A DNA stretch of 35,568 nucleotides from Pseudomonadota bacterium (GTDB lineage Bacteria; Pseudomonadota; Gammaproteobacteria; Steroidobacterales; Steroidobacteraceae): assembly GCA_021780475.1 (NCBI GenBank), contig JAJXYR010000046.1:1-35568 (forward strand), written 5' to 3'. Positions within the stretch are counted from its first letter, which is position 1, and every line of letters starts with the position of its first letter. The translations under genes and the position numbers were made by a program. Positions 1 through 9,083 of this stretch are shown here, in pieces. A model generated the notes under the pieces. That model saw only the letters and a list, made by a program, of their open reading frames with translations. It searched no databases and was not told where the DNA came from.

Positions 1-841
1 CGCACTGGTGCGCGCCGCCCCGAACCTCGTGACCACCGAGGCGCTGATGGAACGGGTATGGCCCAAGGCCGTGGTCGGGCCCGAGACCCTGAATCAGCGC
101 GTGAAGCTCCTTCGCGACGCGCTCGGCGACGATCCGCGGCATCCACGCTACGTCGAGGGGCTGCGAGGCCGCGGCTACCGCTGGATTCCCTCGGTCGAGA
201 CGCTCGGTCCGGCGACCGCTGCGGCGCCGCAACCCGCCGGGCCGACCGCGACCGCGCCGACCGCCGACCGCGGTGCGCCGACGCCGCAGCGACCATCGAC
301 GCGCTGGCGATCGCGCGTCCGCGCATCGTCCCGATGGTGGATGATGGGGCTCGCCGCCGCACTGCTGGCGGGCCTCTGGGTTGTCCGAATGCAGTGGCAC
401 GAGGCGCACCGGCGCAGCGTCGAGATCGCCGCAGTGCAATCGCGCACCATTGCGGTACTGCCGTTCGAGAGCCTCAGCGACTCGGTCGACGACCGTTACA
501 TCGCGATCGGCATCACCGACACCGTTCACCATCAACTCGCCGGCATGCCGGCGCTCAATGTCGTCGCGCGCTCATCCTCGTCCGCGACCGGCCGGCCGAT
601 ACTCGATGCCGGTGCGGAAGGCCGTCGCCTCGGGGTCCGCTATGTGATCTGAGGCAGCATGCAACGCGGCGGAAACACGCTTCGGGTGACCGCGCACCTC
701 ATCGACACCCAGACCAACCGAGCGCTCTGGTCGCTCAAGGTCGAGCGCGGCGTCGATGCGGTGTTCGCGCTGCAGGACGAAGTCGCCGCGCAGGTCGGTC
801 ACAAGCTGGACCTCACCCTGCACGGGCGGCCGGCCGGCTGA
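1..841 (+). pseudogene. winged-helix/TolB-like membrane regulator, interrupted by an in-frame TGA and lacking its 5' and 3' ends
   Basis: The reading frame is open from base 2, so the true start lies outside the window. The first ~65 residues match the OmpR/CadC-type winged-helix DNA-binding domain (LVTTEALMERVWP, then QRVKLLRDALGDDPRHPRY and GRGYRW). A low-complexity Pro/Ala linker follows, then one membrane segment at about 330-390 (WWMMGLAAALLAGLWVV) and a TolB/FlgO-like extracytoplasmic domain starting IAVLPFESLSD. A TGA at 650-652 interrupts the motif usually read as LGVRYVLEGSV. The same frame resumes at once (GSMQRGGNTLRVTAHLID) and runs to a stop at 839-841. Family members normally continue with TPR repeats, which are absent here. 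This looks like a decayed regulator. The TGA could also be a sequencing error. The upstream part may still be translated as a DNA-binding membrane protein. Confidence 0.75.
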
Positions 842-870
842 CGCGACCCCGGCCGGCCGCGTCGATCCGG

Positions 871-1266
871 CTACCTCGCGATCAGCAGCTGCCGCGAGTC
901 GGACCGCCGGCCGGTCCTCAGTGCATGCACTTCGGCCAGATCCACATTACCGACCGTCGCGACCGCGCGTCCGATCGCCTGCTCGGAGCAGGCGCGCAAT
1001 CGAGCCCAGGCCGCGGGCGAGCGTCCGTCCTCGTGTCCACACACATCGCGCGCAGCGGCGACGATGCGCAGGTAGAGTCGATCGACGCCCTCACGGCTGC
1101 CGAGGTTCAAGTCACCGTAGCGCACGACCAGTTGCGTCGGTTGCTCGCCCGTGCGCACCTCGGCGGTATGACCCGGGAGCGACCACAGACCGAGACACGC
1201 GGTGGCGAACGTGGCCGGAATCATCGCGCGCAGGCCGCGATGGAACAGACGACGAATAGGGATCAC
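871..1266 (-). CDS. UrcA family protein, exported
   Basis: This 131-residue protein starts at GTG 1266, preceded by a strong GAGGAG ribosome binding site. An N-terminal signal-like stretch (about residues 10-35, PATFATACLGLWSLPGHTA) is followed by the UrcA signature: LVVRYGDLNLGSREGVDRLY, then AARDVCG and a second Cys in RLRAC, then AIGRAVATV and LAEVHA. The two cysteines probably form a disulfide after export. UrcA proteins are short, periplasm-directed proteins of unknown biochemical role, common in Caulobacter, sphingomonads and Xanthomonadales relatives. The gene faces away from the DedA gene across a 277-nt spacer and ends 29 nt beyond the broken regulator gene. Confidence 0.82.
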   Translation of the reverse strand: MIPIRRLFHRGLRAMIPATFATACLGLWSLPGHTAEVRTGEQPTQLVVRYGDLNLGSREGVDRLYLRIVAAARDVCGHEDGRSPAAWARLRACSEQAIGRAVATVGNVDLAEVHALRTGRRSDSRQLLIAR

Positions 1267-1543
1267 GGGGTTCTCCTCACAGTTGATGACGTTGTCAGTC
1301 GCCTCATCGCCCGATCCGGCGGGAATCGAAGCGGCACCCGCGCACGATCGCGTGTTCGGCGACTCGCTGCATGAAGAAGAACCCAGGGTTTGCCCAAGGG
1401 ATCGTGAAGTTTTCCCACCGCGCGGCCGCAAGCATGCGGGGAGTCGCCCCGCCGACCCGATCGCTGCTGCTCGGTCGCTCGTCGCGCGCTCTGGCCGACG
1501 GAGATGCTGTGGTTTGCGCACGCAGTCCATTAGACTGTCGCGG

Positions 1544-2212
1544 ATGATCGCCTGGCTCGTCGATTTCGTGCTGCACCTCGACCGCCACCTCGCGGCGCTG
1601 CTCGCACAGGTGGGCGTGTGGACGTACGTGATCCTGTTCGCGGTGATCTTCGCCGAGACGGGTCTGGTGGTCGCCCCCTTCCTGCCCGGAGACTCGCTGC
1701 TGTTCGGCGTCGGCGCGCTCGCGGCGATCGATACCCATGGTACGTTGAGCGCACCGCTCGTCGCGGTCGTGCTGACGGTCGCCGCCGTGCTGGGCAATAC
1801 CGTGAACTACGCGGTCGGCCGCGTGCTCGGGCCGCCGGCCTTCACCGGCCGTTACCGTCTGCTCAAGGTGGAGTATCTGCGCCGCACCGAGGCGTTCTTC
1901 GGGCGTCACGGCGGCAAGGCCATCGCGCTGTCGCGTTTCCTGCCGATCATCCGCACCTGCATGCCGTTCGTCGCCGGAGTCGGACGCATGCCCTATGGCC
2001 GCTTCCAGGGCTACAACGCGATCGGCGCGCTCGGCTGGGTGCTGCTGTTCGTCGGTGGCGGATATTTCTTCGGCAACATCCCACTGGTCAAGCGCAACTT
2101 CGGGGTCGTCACGATCCTGATCATCGTGGTGTCGCTGCTGCCGGTGACGATCGCATTCCTCAGGGGGCGGAGAGCCCGCGCATCGCAACAGGATGGTCGG
2201 CGCGGCGCATAG
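1544..2212 (+). CDS. DedA family inner-membrane protein
   Basis: This 222-residue polytopic protein has the DedA/SNARE-associated (PF09335) hallmarks. These are the re-entrant motif FAETGLVVAPFLPGDSLLF near residues 34-52, the charged stretch FFGRHGGKAIALSRFLPIIR, and MPYGRFQGYNAIGALGW. DedA proteins are undecaprenyl-phosphate or phospholipid flippases/transporters of the inner membrane, linked to envelope homeostasis and proton-motive force. The motif arrangement is like E. coli YqjA/YghB/DedA, with Arg pairs that are essential in that family. The ATG at 1544 is chosen because it directly precedes the first membrane-associated segment. No strong ribosome binding site is visible. The gene stands alone between the divergent UrcA gene and a Sel1-like gene 79 nt downstream. 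Confidence 0.88.
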   Translation: MIAWLVDFVLHLDRHLAALLAQVGVWTYVILFAVIFAETGLVVAPFLPGDSLLFGVGALAAIDTHGTLSAPLVAVVLTVAAVLGNTVNYAVGRVLGPPAFTGRYRLLKVEYLRRTEAFFGRHGGKAIALSRFLPIIRTCMPFVAGVGRMPYGRFQGYNAIGALGWVLLFVGGGYFFGNIPLVKRNFGVVTILIIVVSLLPVTIAFLRGRRARASQQDGRRGA

Positions 2213-2291
2213 CGTGGCGCGCGACCCGCCCCGTCGTCCACGTGCGTTCGGCCCGCAATCAGCACGGGCCCTTGCGGTATGAGGGTGCTCC

Positions 2292-3509
2292 ATGCGCAAA
2301 CATCGAGTCATCACCGGATTGGCCGTCGCCGTCATCGGAGTCGGCGCTTGGATCGCGCTCGAATCGAACCACCCAACCGCGACCGGCCATCATCGCTCGC
2401 CCCCGGGCGCGAACGATGGGACCGGAATCACCTGGCATCGGCGCGCTCACGCCCCGGTTGCCGCATGGTCCGCGGATGAGGCAAGGCGAGCGAGCGTCCC
2501 GACACCATGGACCCGGCCGCCCGCCGCGCTCACCGCCGCGAGATCGGAGCAGACCGGGCTCGCATGGATCATGCGACAGCTCGGGGCGAGCGACCGGTTG
2601 ATCGGAGAGCTCGCCGGTGGAGACATCGCCGGAGCGGTCGGGCGCCTGAAGCGCCGCGCCATCATGGGCGATGCGACCGCGGTCAACGTGCTTGGCGAAT
2701 TCGCTTATCAACAGTGTTCCTTGGGAAGACCGCCGGCGACGCTCGACCGGTTCGCCTCCGCCGAGCGGACGGAGGCGCGGCGGCTACCGCCCCTGGATGC
2801 GGCTTGGTTCGACGCGGCGGTCAATGCGGACGTCGCCTACGATCAGCGCGTCGACGCCGTGTGCGCGCAGAGCATCGACCTCGATGAGATCATGGCGATG
2901 GTCGGTGCGAAGGCCAATGCCGGTAACGGCGGCAGCGCATGGCTGATGTCCCGGAACGCCGGTACTCTCATCGGGATGCAGCGGTGGTTGCGGAATGCGG
3001 CGATCGAGGGCTTCCCGCAAGCCCAATATGAATTGGCGATCGCGATCATCGCCGGCCAGCAGGGAGCGGCCGGAGCCGGACCGAACGCCGTCACCGCGGG
3101 GGCGATGCTGCGAGAATCCGCGGCCGCGCTGCCAGACGCGCAGGGACAGCTCGGGATTTGCGAGTTCCAAGGCTGTCCGGGGATCGCGGCGAATCCCGCG
3201 AGGGCGATCCGCGATGCGCGACAAGCCGCCGAGCGCGGCAGCATGGATGCAATTCTCGACATTGGACCGAAAGTCCAGCAAAGCCTGATCGACCCCGACG
3301 AGGTGTCCGCATGGAGGCTCGTCCATGCGTCGCTCGAGCAGCAAGGGTGCATCAGCCCTGGAATCAACCTCCTCTGGATGGGCGACATCGAGTCGACGCT
3401 GCGCACGGCTGACGCGACCCCACACGCCAGGAGGCTCGCGCGGAAGGTTTGGCGCGAGTATGGTGGCCGGATTATCGCGAATTTGGATTGTCATGGGCGC
3501 GCGAATTGA
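2292..3509 (+). CDS. exported or membrane-anchored Sel1-like repeat protein, function unknown
   Basis: This protein has 405 residues and I do not recognise a named family for the whole chain. Residues 5-22 (RVITGLAVAVIGVGAWIA) form a signal anchor or signal peptide, placing the rest in the periplasm. The C-terminal half has degenerate Sel1/TPR-like helical repeats: WLRNAAIEGFPQAQYELAIAI, then AMLRESAAALPDAQGQLG and ARQAAERGSMDAILDI. Cys pairs (QCSLG, QSIDL region, FQGCPG, QQGCIS) would suit an oxidising compartment. The start is supported by a GAGGG box 6 nt upstream of ATG 2292. Similar lone Sel1-like proteins in Xanthomonadales are annotated as hypothetical. It may act as a periplasmic adaptor, but nothing in the context fixes a partner. 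Confidence 0.7.
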   Translation: MRKHRVITGLAVAVIGVGAWIALESNHPTATGHHRSPPGANDGTGITWHRRAHAPVAAWSADEARRASVPTPWTRPPAALTAARSEQTGLAWIMRQLGASDRLIGELAGGDIAGAVGRLKRRAIMGDATAVNVLGEFAYQQCSLGRPPATLDRFASAERTEARRLPPLDAAWFDAAVNADVAYDQRVDAVCAQSIDLDEIMAMVGAKANAGNGGSAWLMSRNAGTLIGMQRWLRNAAIEGFPQAQYELAIAIIAGQQGAAGAGPNAVTAGAMLRESAAALPDAQGQLGICEFQGCPGIAANPARAIRDARQAAERGSMDAILDIGPKVQQSLIDPDEVSAWRLVHASLEQQGCISPGINLLWMGDIESTLRTADATPHARRLARKVWREYGGRIIANLDCHGRAN

Positions 3510-3630
3510 GAGGCTTCATCCCCGCCGGGATCTCGTGAAGACCCTGCTCGTCCATACGTAATTCCGGGTATCGACGCGACGGCGCATGAGGGGGCAAGAT
3601 GGCGCGCATTGGGTGACGCGGAGCCATCGC

Positions 3631-4131
3631 ATGCAGCAATCCGATCCCAGCGCGCAATTCGGCCGATCGACCGTGACGCTCGAGGTCAACGGCACGACCC
3701 GGGTGATCGAGGTGGAGGCCCGGACCACGCTCGCGCAGGCGCTGCGCGGCCCTCTCGGACTGACCGGCACGAAGATCGCCTGCGACCGCGGCGCCTGCGG
3801 CGCGTGCACCGTCTGGCTCGACGGCTCGCCGGTGTGTTCCTGCATGTTGCTCGCGGTCGGCGTAGGACACCGGCAGGTGACCACGATCGAGGGCTTGGCG
3901 ACGGCGGATGAACTGCATCCAGTACAGCAGGCCTTCATCGACGAGGATGCCGTGCAATGCGGTTTCTGCACGCCCGGGATGGTCATGAGTTGCGCCGCCC
4001 TGCTGAATGACCAACCGGACTGCCAACCCGATGACGTCCGCGCGGCGATCAGCGGCAACTTGTGCCGCTGCGGCACCTACCCGCACGTCCTCGCCGCGAT
4101 GCACCGGTTGCGCAAGGACCCCGCCCCATGA
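3631..4131 (+). CDS. molybdenum hydroxylase small subunit, two [2Fe-2S] clusters
   Basis: The 166-residue protein is the iron-sulfur subunit of a xanthine-oxidase-family aldehyde or xanthine dehydrogenase. The ferredoxin-like cluster ligands are Cys51, Cys56, Cys59 and Cys71 (CDRGACGACT, then CSC). The second cluster in the helical domain uses Cys110, Cys113, Cys145 and Cys147 (QCGFCTPG and NLCRCGTY). These clusters carry electrons from the Mo centre to FAD. No Tat signal is visible, unlike E. coli PaoA, so a cytoplasmic enzyme is likely. ATG 3631 is preferred because GGAG lies about 7 nt upstream and the beta-strand STVTLEVNG follows. An in-frame GTG at 3613 is an alternative. The stop overlaps the next start as ATGA, so the subunits are translationally coupled. 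Confidence 0.92.
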   Translation: MQQSDPSAQFGRSTVTLEVNGTTRVIEVEARTTLAQALRGPLGLTGTKIACDRGACGACTVWLDGSPVCSCMLLAVGVGHRQVTTIEGLATADELHPVQQAFIDEDAVQCGFCTPGMVMSCAALLNDQPDCQPDDVRAAISGNLCRCGTYPHVLAAMHRLRKDPAP

Positions 4132-6506
4132 ATGCCGGCGACGATTCCGCCGGCGGACCCAGCGATTCCCCGACCCGCGCCGAGCCGTTCCCTTACGGGA
4201 TCCTCGGCGTCGACCTCGCGCGGATCGTCCGATCGATCCCGGCGGACGAGCCGCCACCGCTCGCGCCGAACGCCGAGCTCGCGATCATCGGCCGATCGGC
4301 CACGCGCCTGGACGCCCGGGACAAAGTCACCGGCGCGAGCCGGTTCACCGTCGACGTCGGGCTTCCCGGCATGCTCCACGGGCGCATCCTGCGCTCGCGC
4401 TTTGCGCACGCGCGGATTCGCTCGATCGACGCATCCGCGGCACTGCGGGCGCCCGGCGTGCGCGCCGTCGAAGTGCTCGCGCAGCCAACCGCGCCGCACG
4501 GATCGAACGCGTCGACCGTGCGCTACGTCGGTCAACCGCTCGCCGCCGTCGCCGCCGACTCGCTGGCCGCGGTGGAAGAGGCCTTGCAACGCATCGAGGT
4601 CGACTATGAACCGCTGCCGTTCGTGGTCGACCTTGCGACCGCGCGCCGGCCGACGGCACCACCGGTCTACACCGCCGACGATGCGCCGCGGGGCAGCGCC
4701 TCCGGCTACCCCGCGCCGGCGGGATTGCCGCTGCACGGCAACGTTCGGGGACCGGCCATCGTCGACCGCGGCGACGTCGCGCGCGGGTTTGCCGACGCCG
4801 ACGTCGAGGTCGAATCCGATTACGCGACCCAGGTGCAAACCCATTGCTGTCTCGAGCCACATGCGATCGTCGCCGACTGGCGTGCCGACGGGCTCACCGT
4901 TCACGTCTCGACCCAATATACGAGCGGCGTGCGCCACGAACTGGCGGAGGCCTTCGGCCTGCCCCTCGCCGCGGTTCGCGTGATCGCGAAGGCGATCGGC
5001 GGCGGCTTTGGCTCGAAGTCGACCCTCGGCGTCTATGGACGCCTCGCGGTGGGCCTGTCGCGCCAGGCGCGCGCGCCGGTGCGCATCGTGCTCGATCGCG
5101 AGGAAGAACAGATCGACGCCGGCAATCGCCCGAGCACCTGGCAGCGCCTGCGGCTCGGCGCACGCCGCGACGGCACCCTGACCGCCGTGCGGCTGACGAG
5201 CTACGGAAGCGCCGGCGTCGGGCTCGGCGCCGGGGTTTGGAGCTTGGCCGAGCGGCTGTACCCGTGCGCGAATTTCCTCGGGGAGCAGCACGACGTGTTC
5301 ACGAACGCGGGTGCCGGATGTGCGATGCGTGGACCGGGCGCGGTGCCGGGCGCGTGGGGCATGGAGCAGGCCGTCGACGAGCTCGCGGAACGCCTCGGCA
5401 TCGATCCACTCGCGTTGCGCGACCGGATCGACCCGAGTCCGGTGCGCCGCGAGGAGCGACGCATCGGCGCGCAACGCAGCGGCTGGTTCGAACGCCGACC
5501 ACCGGCCGCGGATCCGGGCCCGATCAAACGCGGGATCGGGTGCGCACAGTCGCTGTGGATGACGAACGTGCAACTCAACGCGGCCTGCGAGGTCCGGGTC
5601 CATCGCGACGGCTCGGTCGAGGTGTTTTCCGGGGTACAGGATATCGGCACCGGCACCGGCACCGTGATGGCGCAGGTGGTCGCCGAGGTGCTCGGACTCA
5701 CGCCGCAGGCGATCACGGTACGGATCGGCGACACCCGCTTTCCCGCCGGACCACCTTCCTACGGCAGCCGGACGACGGCGTCCATCACGCCCCCGGCGCG
5801 CACCGCGGCCTGGCACGTGCTGCAATCGCTGTTTCGCGAAGCCGCGCCGTTGCTCGACGCGGACCCTGCCGCCCTGTTCGCACACGAGGGCCGGATAGGG
5901 GTGCGCGACGATCCGGCGCGCAGCATCGCTCTGGCGCAGGCCGCCGCCCGCTCGCGCACCGACTTCGTGAGTGCGGTCGCCTCGCGAGCCGATGATTATG
6001 CTGGCTTCGACGTCCGCATGGGTGATGCAGCCATCGCTCGGCAATATCTCGGCGGCGTGCAATTCGCGACCGTCGCGGTGGACACCGAGACGGGCATCGT
6101 GCGGGTCGAACGGGTCGTCGCGGTACAGGATTGCGGCCGGCCGATCAATCCGCGCCTGATCGAGAGCCAGGTGCAAGGCGGCGTGCTGATGGGAATGTCC
6201 TTTGCGTTGTTCGAGGAACGCCTGCTCGACCGACACACCGGGCACATGGTCAATGCGAACCTCGAGCAGTACAAGCTCGCCGGTGCGTGCGAGACGCCCG
6301 ACATCGAGGTGATCGTGCTGGAGAACTACCAGGCGAACAGCGCGACCGACGCCTACGGCATCGCCGAGCCCGCGAACATCGCGACCGCGCCCGCGATCGC
6401 CAATGCGGTTTACAACGCGATCGGTGTGCGCTTGCGCAGCTTGCCGATCACGCCCGCCGCCGTCCTCGCCGCGCTCGGCAAGATCCCGTCGCGGGATGCG
6501 CCATGA
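4128..6506 (+). CDS. molybdenum hydroxylase large subunit, molybdopterin-binding
   Basis: The 792-residue catalytic subunit has the xanthine dehydrogenase fold. An N-terminal domain (RLDARDKVTGASRFTVDV near 60-77; LHGRILRSRFAHARI) precedes two Mo-cofactor-binding domains. The cofactor motifs are AIGGGFGSK (about 289-297), AMRGPGA (about 399-405) and the glycine-rich DIGTGTGTVMAQ. The catalytic base is expected at Glu747 in GIAEPAN, matching the family's G-x-G/A-E-P motif. VQDCGRPINPRLIESQVQGG is also typical. The layout resembles the bacterial PaoC/YagR aldehyde oxidoreductase group more than true xanthine dehydrogenase, so an aromatic or aliphatic aldehyde substrate is plausible but unproven. 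The start ATG 4128 overlaps the upstream stop, and the stop overlaps the FAD-subunit start (ATGATGA), giving an unbroken operon. Confidence 0.92.
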   Translation: MNAGDDSAGGPSDSPTRAEPFPYGILGVDLARIVRSIPADEPPPLAPNAELAIIGRSATRLDARDKVTGASRFTVDVGLPGMLHGRILRSRFAHARIRSIDASAALRAPGVRAVEVLAQPTAPHGSNASTVRYVGQPLAAVAADSLAAVEEALQRIEVDYEPLPFVVDLATARRPTAPPVYTADDAPRGSASGYPAPAGLPLHGNVRGPAIVDRGDVARGFADADVEVESDYATQVQTHCCLEPHAIVADWRADGLTVHVSTQYTSGVRHELAEAFGLPLAAVRVIAKAIGGGFGSKSTLGVYGRLAVGLSRQARAPVRIVLDREEEQIDAGNRPSTWQRLRLGARRDGTLTAVRLTSYGSAGVGLGAGVWSLAERLYPCANFLGEQHDVFTNAGAGCAMRGPGAVPGAWGMEQAVDELAERLGIDPLALRDRIDPSPVRREERRIGAQRSGWFERRPPAADPGPIKRGIGCAQSLWMTNVQLNAACEVRVHRDGSVEVFSGVQDIGTGTGTVMAQVVAEVLGLTPQAITVRIGDTRFPAGPPSYGSRTTASITPPARTAAWHVLQSLFREAAPLLDADPAALFAHEGRIGVRDDPARSIALAQAAARSRTDFVSAVASRADDYAGFDVRMGDAAIARQYLGGVQFATVAVDTETGIVRVERVVAVQDCGRPINPRLIESQVQGGVLMGMSFALFEERLLDRHTGHMVNANLEQYKLAGACETPDIEVIVLENYQANSATDAYGIAEPANIATAPAIANAVYNAIGVRLRSLPITPAAVLAALGKIPSRDAP

Positions 6507-7549
6507 TGAAGCGGTTCGCCTGGACGACGGCAGAATCCCCGTCCGCCGCGGCGTCGGCCGCCTCGACGATCTGCGCGGAGGCGATGGCGCTGACGGATGG
6601 CGCGACCGATGGCGCGATCGTGATGGCGGGCGGCATCGATTTGCTCGATCTGATGAAGGAAGGCTTGCTCGCCCCGGCGCGACTCATCGGTCTGCGCGAC
6701 ATCGCCGACTTCGGCGCGATCGACCTGGAGCGCGACGGCGCACGCCTGGGCGCCGGGATCACGCTCGCGGCGCTCGCCGCCGACGCGCGGATTCGCCGGC
6801 GCTACCCGGCGCTCGCCGCCGCCGCGGCCGGCGCCGCCAGCCCGCAGATCCGCAACGTCGCGACGCTCGGCGGCAACCTCCTGCAACGGCCGCGCTGCTG
6901 GTATTTTCGATCGCGCCACCACCGCTGCCTGCGCCGGGGCGGCGTGCATTGCTTCGCGCACGACGGTGACAACCGCTATCACGCGATCTTCGACAATCGA
7001 CGCTGTGCGATCGTCCATCCGTCCACGCTCGCGACCGTGCTGGTGGCCCTCGGCGCGGACGTGCAACTGACCGATGCGGCCGGCGGCTCGCGACGTCTGC
7101 CGCTCGAGGTGTTCCTGACTCCACCCGCCGGTGATCTCACGCGGGAGAACATCCTGCAACCCCGGGAGATTCTCCATGCCGTGCACCTGCCACCGATTAG
7201 CGAGGGCATACGGATGGCCCATTCGAAGCGCGGCGAGAAGGATGCCTTCGACTGGCCGCTCGCCGAAGTCGCGGTCGTCCTCGATCTCGAACCCGGTGGA
7301 CGGTGCCGCGACGCCGCGGTGATCCTGGGCGCCGCCGCGCCGGCACCACACCGTGCGGTCAATGCCGCGCGCCAGCTGGTCGGGGCGGTGATCGACGAGA
7401 AGCGCGCAACCGCCGCGGCCGCGGCCGCGATCGAGGACGCGACACCGCTCGCCGACAACGGCCACAAGCTGCCGCTGTTCGAAGCCCTCGTACGCCGTAC
7501 GATCATGGCCGCGGCGCAGGGCCGACTCGAGGACTCGATCCTCCGCTAG
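6503..7549 (+). CDS. molybdenum hydroxylase FAD-binding subunit with a probable extra [4Fe-4S] site
   Basis: The 348-residue FAD subunit (CO dehydrogenase/xanthine dehydrogenase medium-chain family) shows the flavin motifs MAGGIDLLDLMKEG (41-54) and ATLGGNLLQRPRCWYF (120-135). A CO_deh_flav_C-like tail follows. An insert after the second motif contains Cys132, Cys142 and Cys150, with Cys168 a little further on, and the conserved GDNRYHAIF stretch. In the PaoB/4-hydroxybenzoyl-CoA reductase type, the equivalent insert binds an additional [4Fe-4S] cluster, so I infer one here. It passes electrons from the Fe-S subunit to an external acceptor. Two consecutive ATGs (6503 and 6506) overlap the large-subunit stop, and either could serve. 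The gene ends in a CTAG shared with the stop of the convergent oxidoreductase. Confidence 0.9.
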   Translation: MMKRFAWTTAESPSAAASAASTICAEAMALTDGATDGAIVMAGGIDLLDLMKEGLLAPARLIGLRDIADFGAIDLERDGARLGAGITLAALAADARIRRRYPALAAAAAGAASPQIRNVATLGGNLLQRPRCWYFRSRHHRCLRRGGVHCFAHDGDNRYHAIFDNRRCAIVHPSTLATVLVALGADVQLTDAAGGSRRLPLEVFLTPPAGDLTRENILQPREILHAVHLPPISEGIRMAHSKRGEKDAFDWPLAEVAVVLDLEPGGRCRDAAVILGAAAPAPHRAVNAARQLVGAVIDEKRATAAAAAAIEDATPLADNGHKLPLFEALVRRTIMAAAQGRLEDSILR

Positions 7550-8901
7550 ATCGCCAGACGATCACGCAGCCGGTAGAAGGCGACCGCCGCGGGCAGAAAC
7601 CAGGGCCAGCCCGTGTAGTACGGTCGGCCCGGGAATTGGAGCCCGGCCAGCGCACTGTCGCCACCCGGTGCGCCCAGCATGCGCAGCCCGACTTTTCGCC
7701 CATAGTAGATCGCATGCGGGACGCCCTGACCACAGTACCCGAGGCAATGGTAGAGGCCATCGCACTCGCCCAGGTGCGGCATCGTGTCGAACGTGTACGC
7801 GACGAAACCCATCCACGCATGGGTGATGCGCACCCGCGCGAGGTCTGGAAACATCTCCGTCATCATCGCGCGCATCCGCGGGACCACCCGGGTCGCTTCC
7901 CGCTCGCCCGCCGACGCGCGACCGCCGAACAGGATGCGCCGTCCGTCGGGCGACGGGCGCACGTAGGTGACGACGCGGCGGGTGTCCCCGATGTTGCGAC
8001 CTCGCGGAATCAAGCGGCGCACGAACGCCGGATCGAGCGCCTCGGTTGCGACGATGTAGCTGCCGATCGGCATCACCCGGCGGCGGTGCCACGGCGCGAA
8101 CCGGCCGGTGTACCCGTTGGTCGCGATCAGCACCTGTTTCGCGCGAATTCGCCCACCGGTCGTCGCGAGCTCCATTTCGCGCCCACCGCGATCGATCGCC
8201 TGCACCGCGGTATGTCCGTAGATTCTCGCGCCCGCGGCACGCGCGCGCGCATCGAGGGAAACGACCAGGCGCGCCGGGTTCACCGCGGCGTCGTCGTGGA
8301 CGACGAGGCCGCCATGGTAGAGCGGCGAAGCGATTTCCTCGTCGAGCCGATCGCGAGTGACGATCGAGGCGCGCTGCCGCAACGGCTCCGGCAGTTCGTC
8401 GACTTTCCGTTGCAGCGCCTCGAGGTGTCGAGGACTGTGGGCGCCACAGAACGACCCCACCTCCCGCCAGTCGCTGTCGAGCGTGCCGTCACGAGCGGCC
8501 TGACGCAGCTGCGCGATCGCCTCGTATCCTTCCTCGTAGAGCCGGTCGGCGACCGAACGACCGTGCCGAACCGCCAGTTCGTCGAGACCGGGTTTGAAGC
8601 TGAACGCCACCTGTCCGCCGTTGCGGGACGAACAACCGCCGCCGATCGGGCCGGCATCGAGTACGACGGTCGTGCGCCCCGCGGCGGCCGTCTCGCGCGC
8701 CGCGGACAGACCCGTGTAGCCCGCACCGACGATCACGACATCCGCCGCCGACGGGATCGGTCCGGCCGAAGAATCCGGCAGGGAAACCGCGTCCAGCCAA
8801 TACACGCGGTCCAATGGCGCGTCGGCATCCGGATTCGCGGGGGCCGCCATCGTCGCCTCGGGCGCGACGACGGAATGCTGCCTGTTCGAGTCGCGAGCCA
8901 T
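7546..8901 (-). CDS. FAD-dependent oxidoreductase, DAO family
   Basis: This 451-residue flavoprotein has the DAO fold (PF01266). The dinucleotide-binding GAGYTG motif lies at 59-64 (VVIVGAGYTGLSAARE), with an acidic residue at the end of beta-2 (VVLDAG). GGGCSSRNGGQ near 87-97 and a C-terminal HAWMGFVAYTFDTMPHLG with GYCGQGVPHA complete the FAD site. This matches the gamma-glutamylputrescine/glycine-type amine oxidoreductases (PuuB-like). Amine oxidation is the likely chemistry, but the substrate cannot be read from the sequence. The ATG at 8901 has no clear ribosome binding site. The internal ATG at 8850 has a GAGG box and would remove a non-conserved 17-residue extension. The gene converges on the molybdenum enzyme operon, with stops overlapping. 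Confidence 0.86.
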   Translation of the reverse strand: MARDSNRQHSVVAPEATMAAPANPDADAPLDRVYWLDAVSLPDSSAGPIPSAADVVIVGAGYTGLSAARETAAAGRTTVVLDAGPIGGGCSSRNGGQVAFSFKPGLDELAVRHGRSVADRLYEEGYEAIAQLRQAARDGTLDSDWREVGSFCGAHSPRHLEALQRKVDELPEPLRQRASIVTRDRLDEEIASPLYHGGLVVHDDAAVNPARLVVSLDARARAAGARIYGHTAVQAIDRGGREMELATTGGRIRAKQVLIATNGYTGRFAPWHRRRVMPIGSYIVATEALDPAFVRRLIPRGRNIGDTRRVVTYVRPSPDGRRILFGGRASAGEREATRVVPRMRAMMTEMFPDLARVRITHAWMGFVAYTFDTMPHLGECDGLYHCLGYCGQGVPHAIYYGRKVGLRMLGAPGGDSALAGLQFPGRPYYTGWPWFLPAAVAFYRLRDRLAI

Positions 8902-9083
8902 GAGTCCGGTTAAGGTAGCGCCGATGCGCGCGGACTGTCCAGGTCCCGAACCGGTGACCGTCCCGACGCCGTCGTCGGCCCATCGTGCGCGGCGCCTCTC
9001 GGTCGGGATGGTGTAGCATCACCTCCCGCCAAACCTGCCGTCGCGGCGCACGCGATGCGCCGTACGATCGACGAGGAGGATGC

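Noticed and set aside
4077-6245. Long reverse-strand open frame (722 codons) opposite the molybdenum subunit gene
   Set aside because: It is antisense to a well-supported gene and has Arg/Asp/His-rich composition with no family motif. Long antisense frames are expected in GC-rich DNA.
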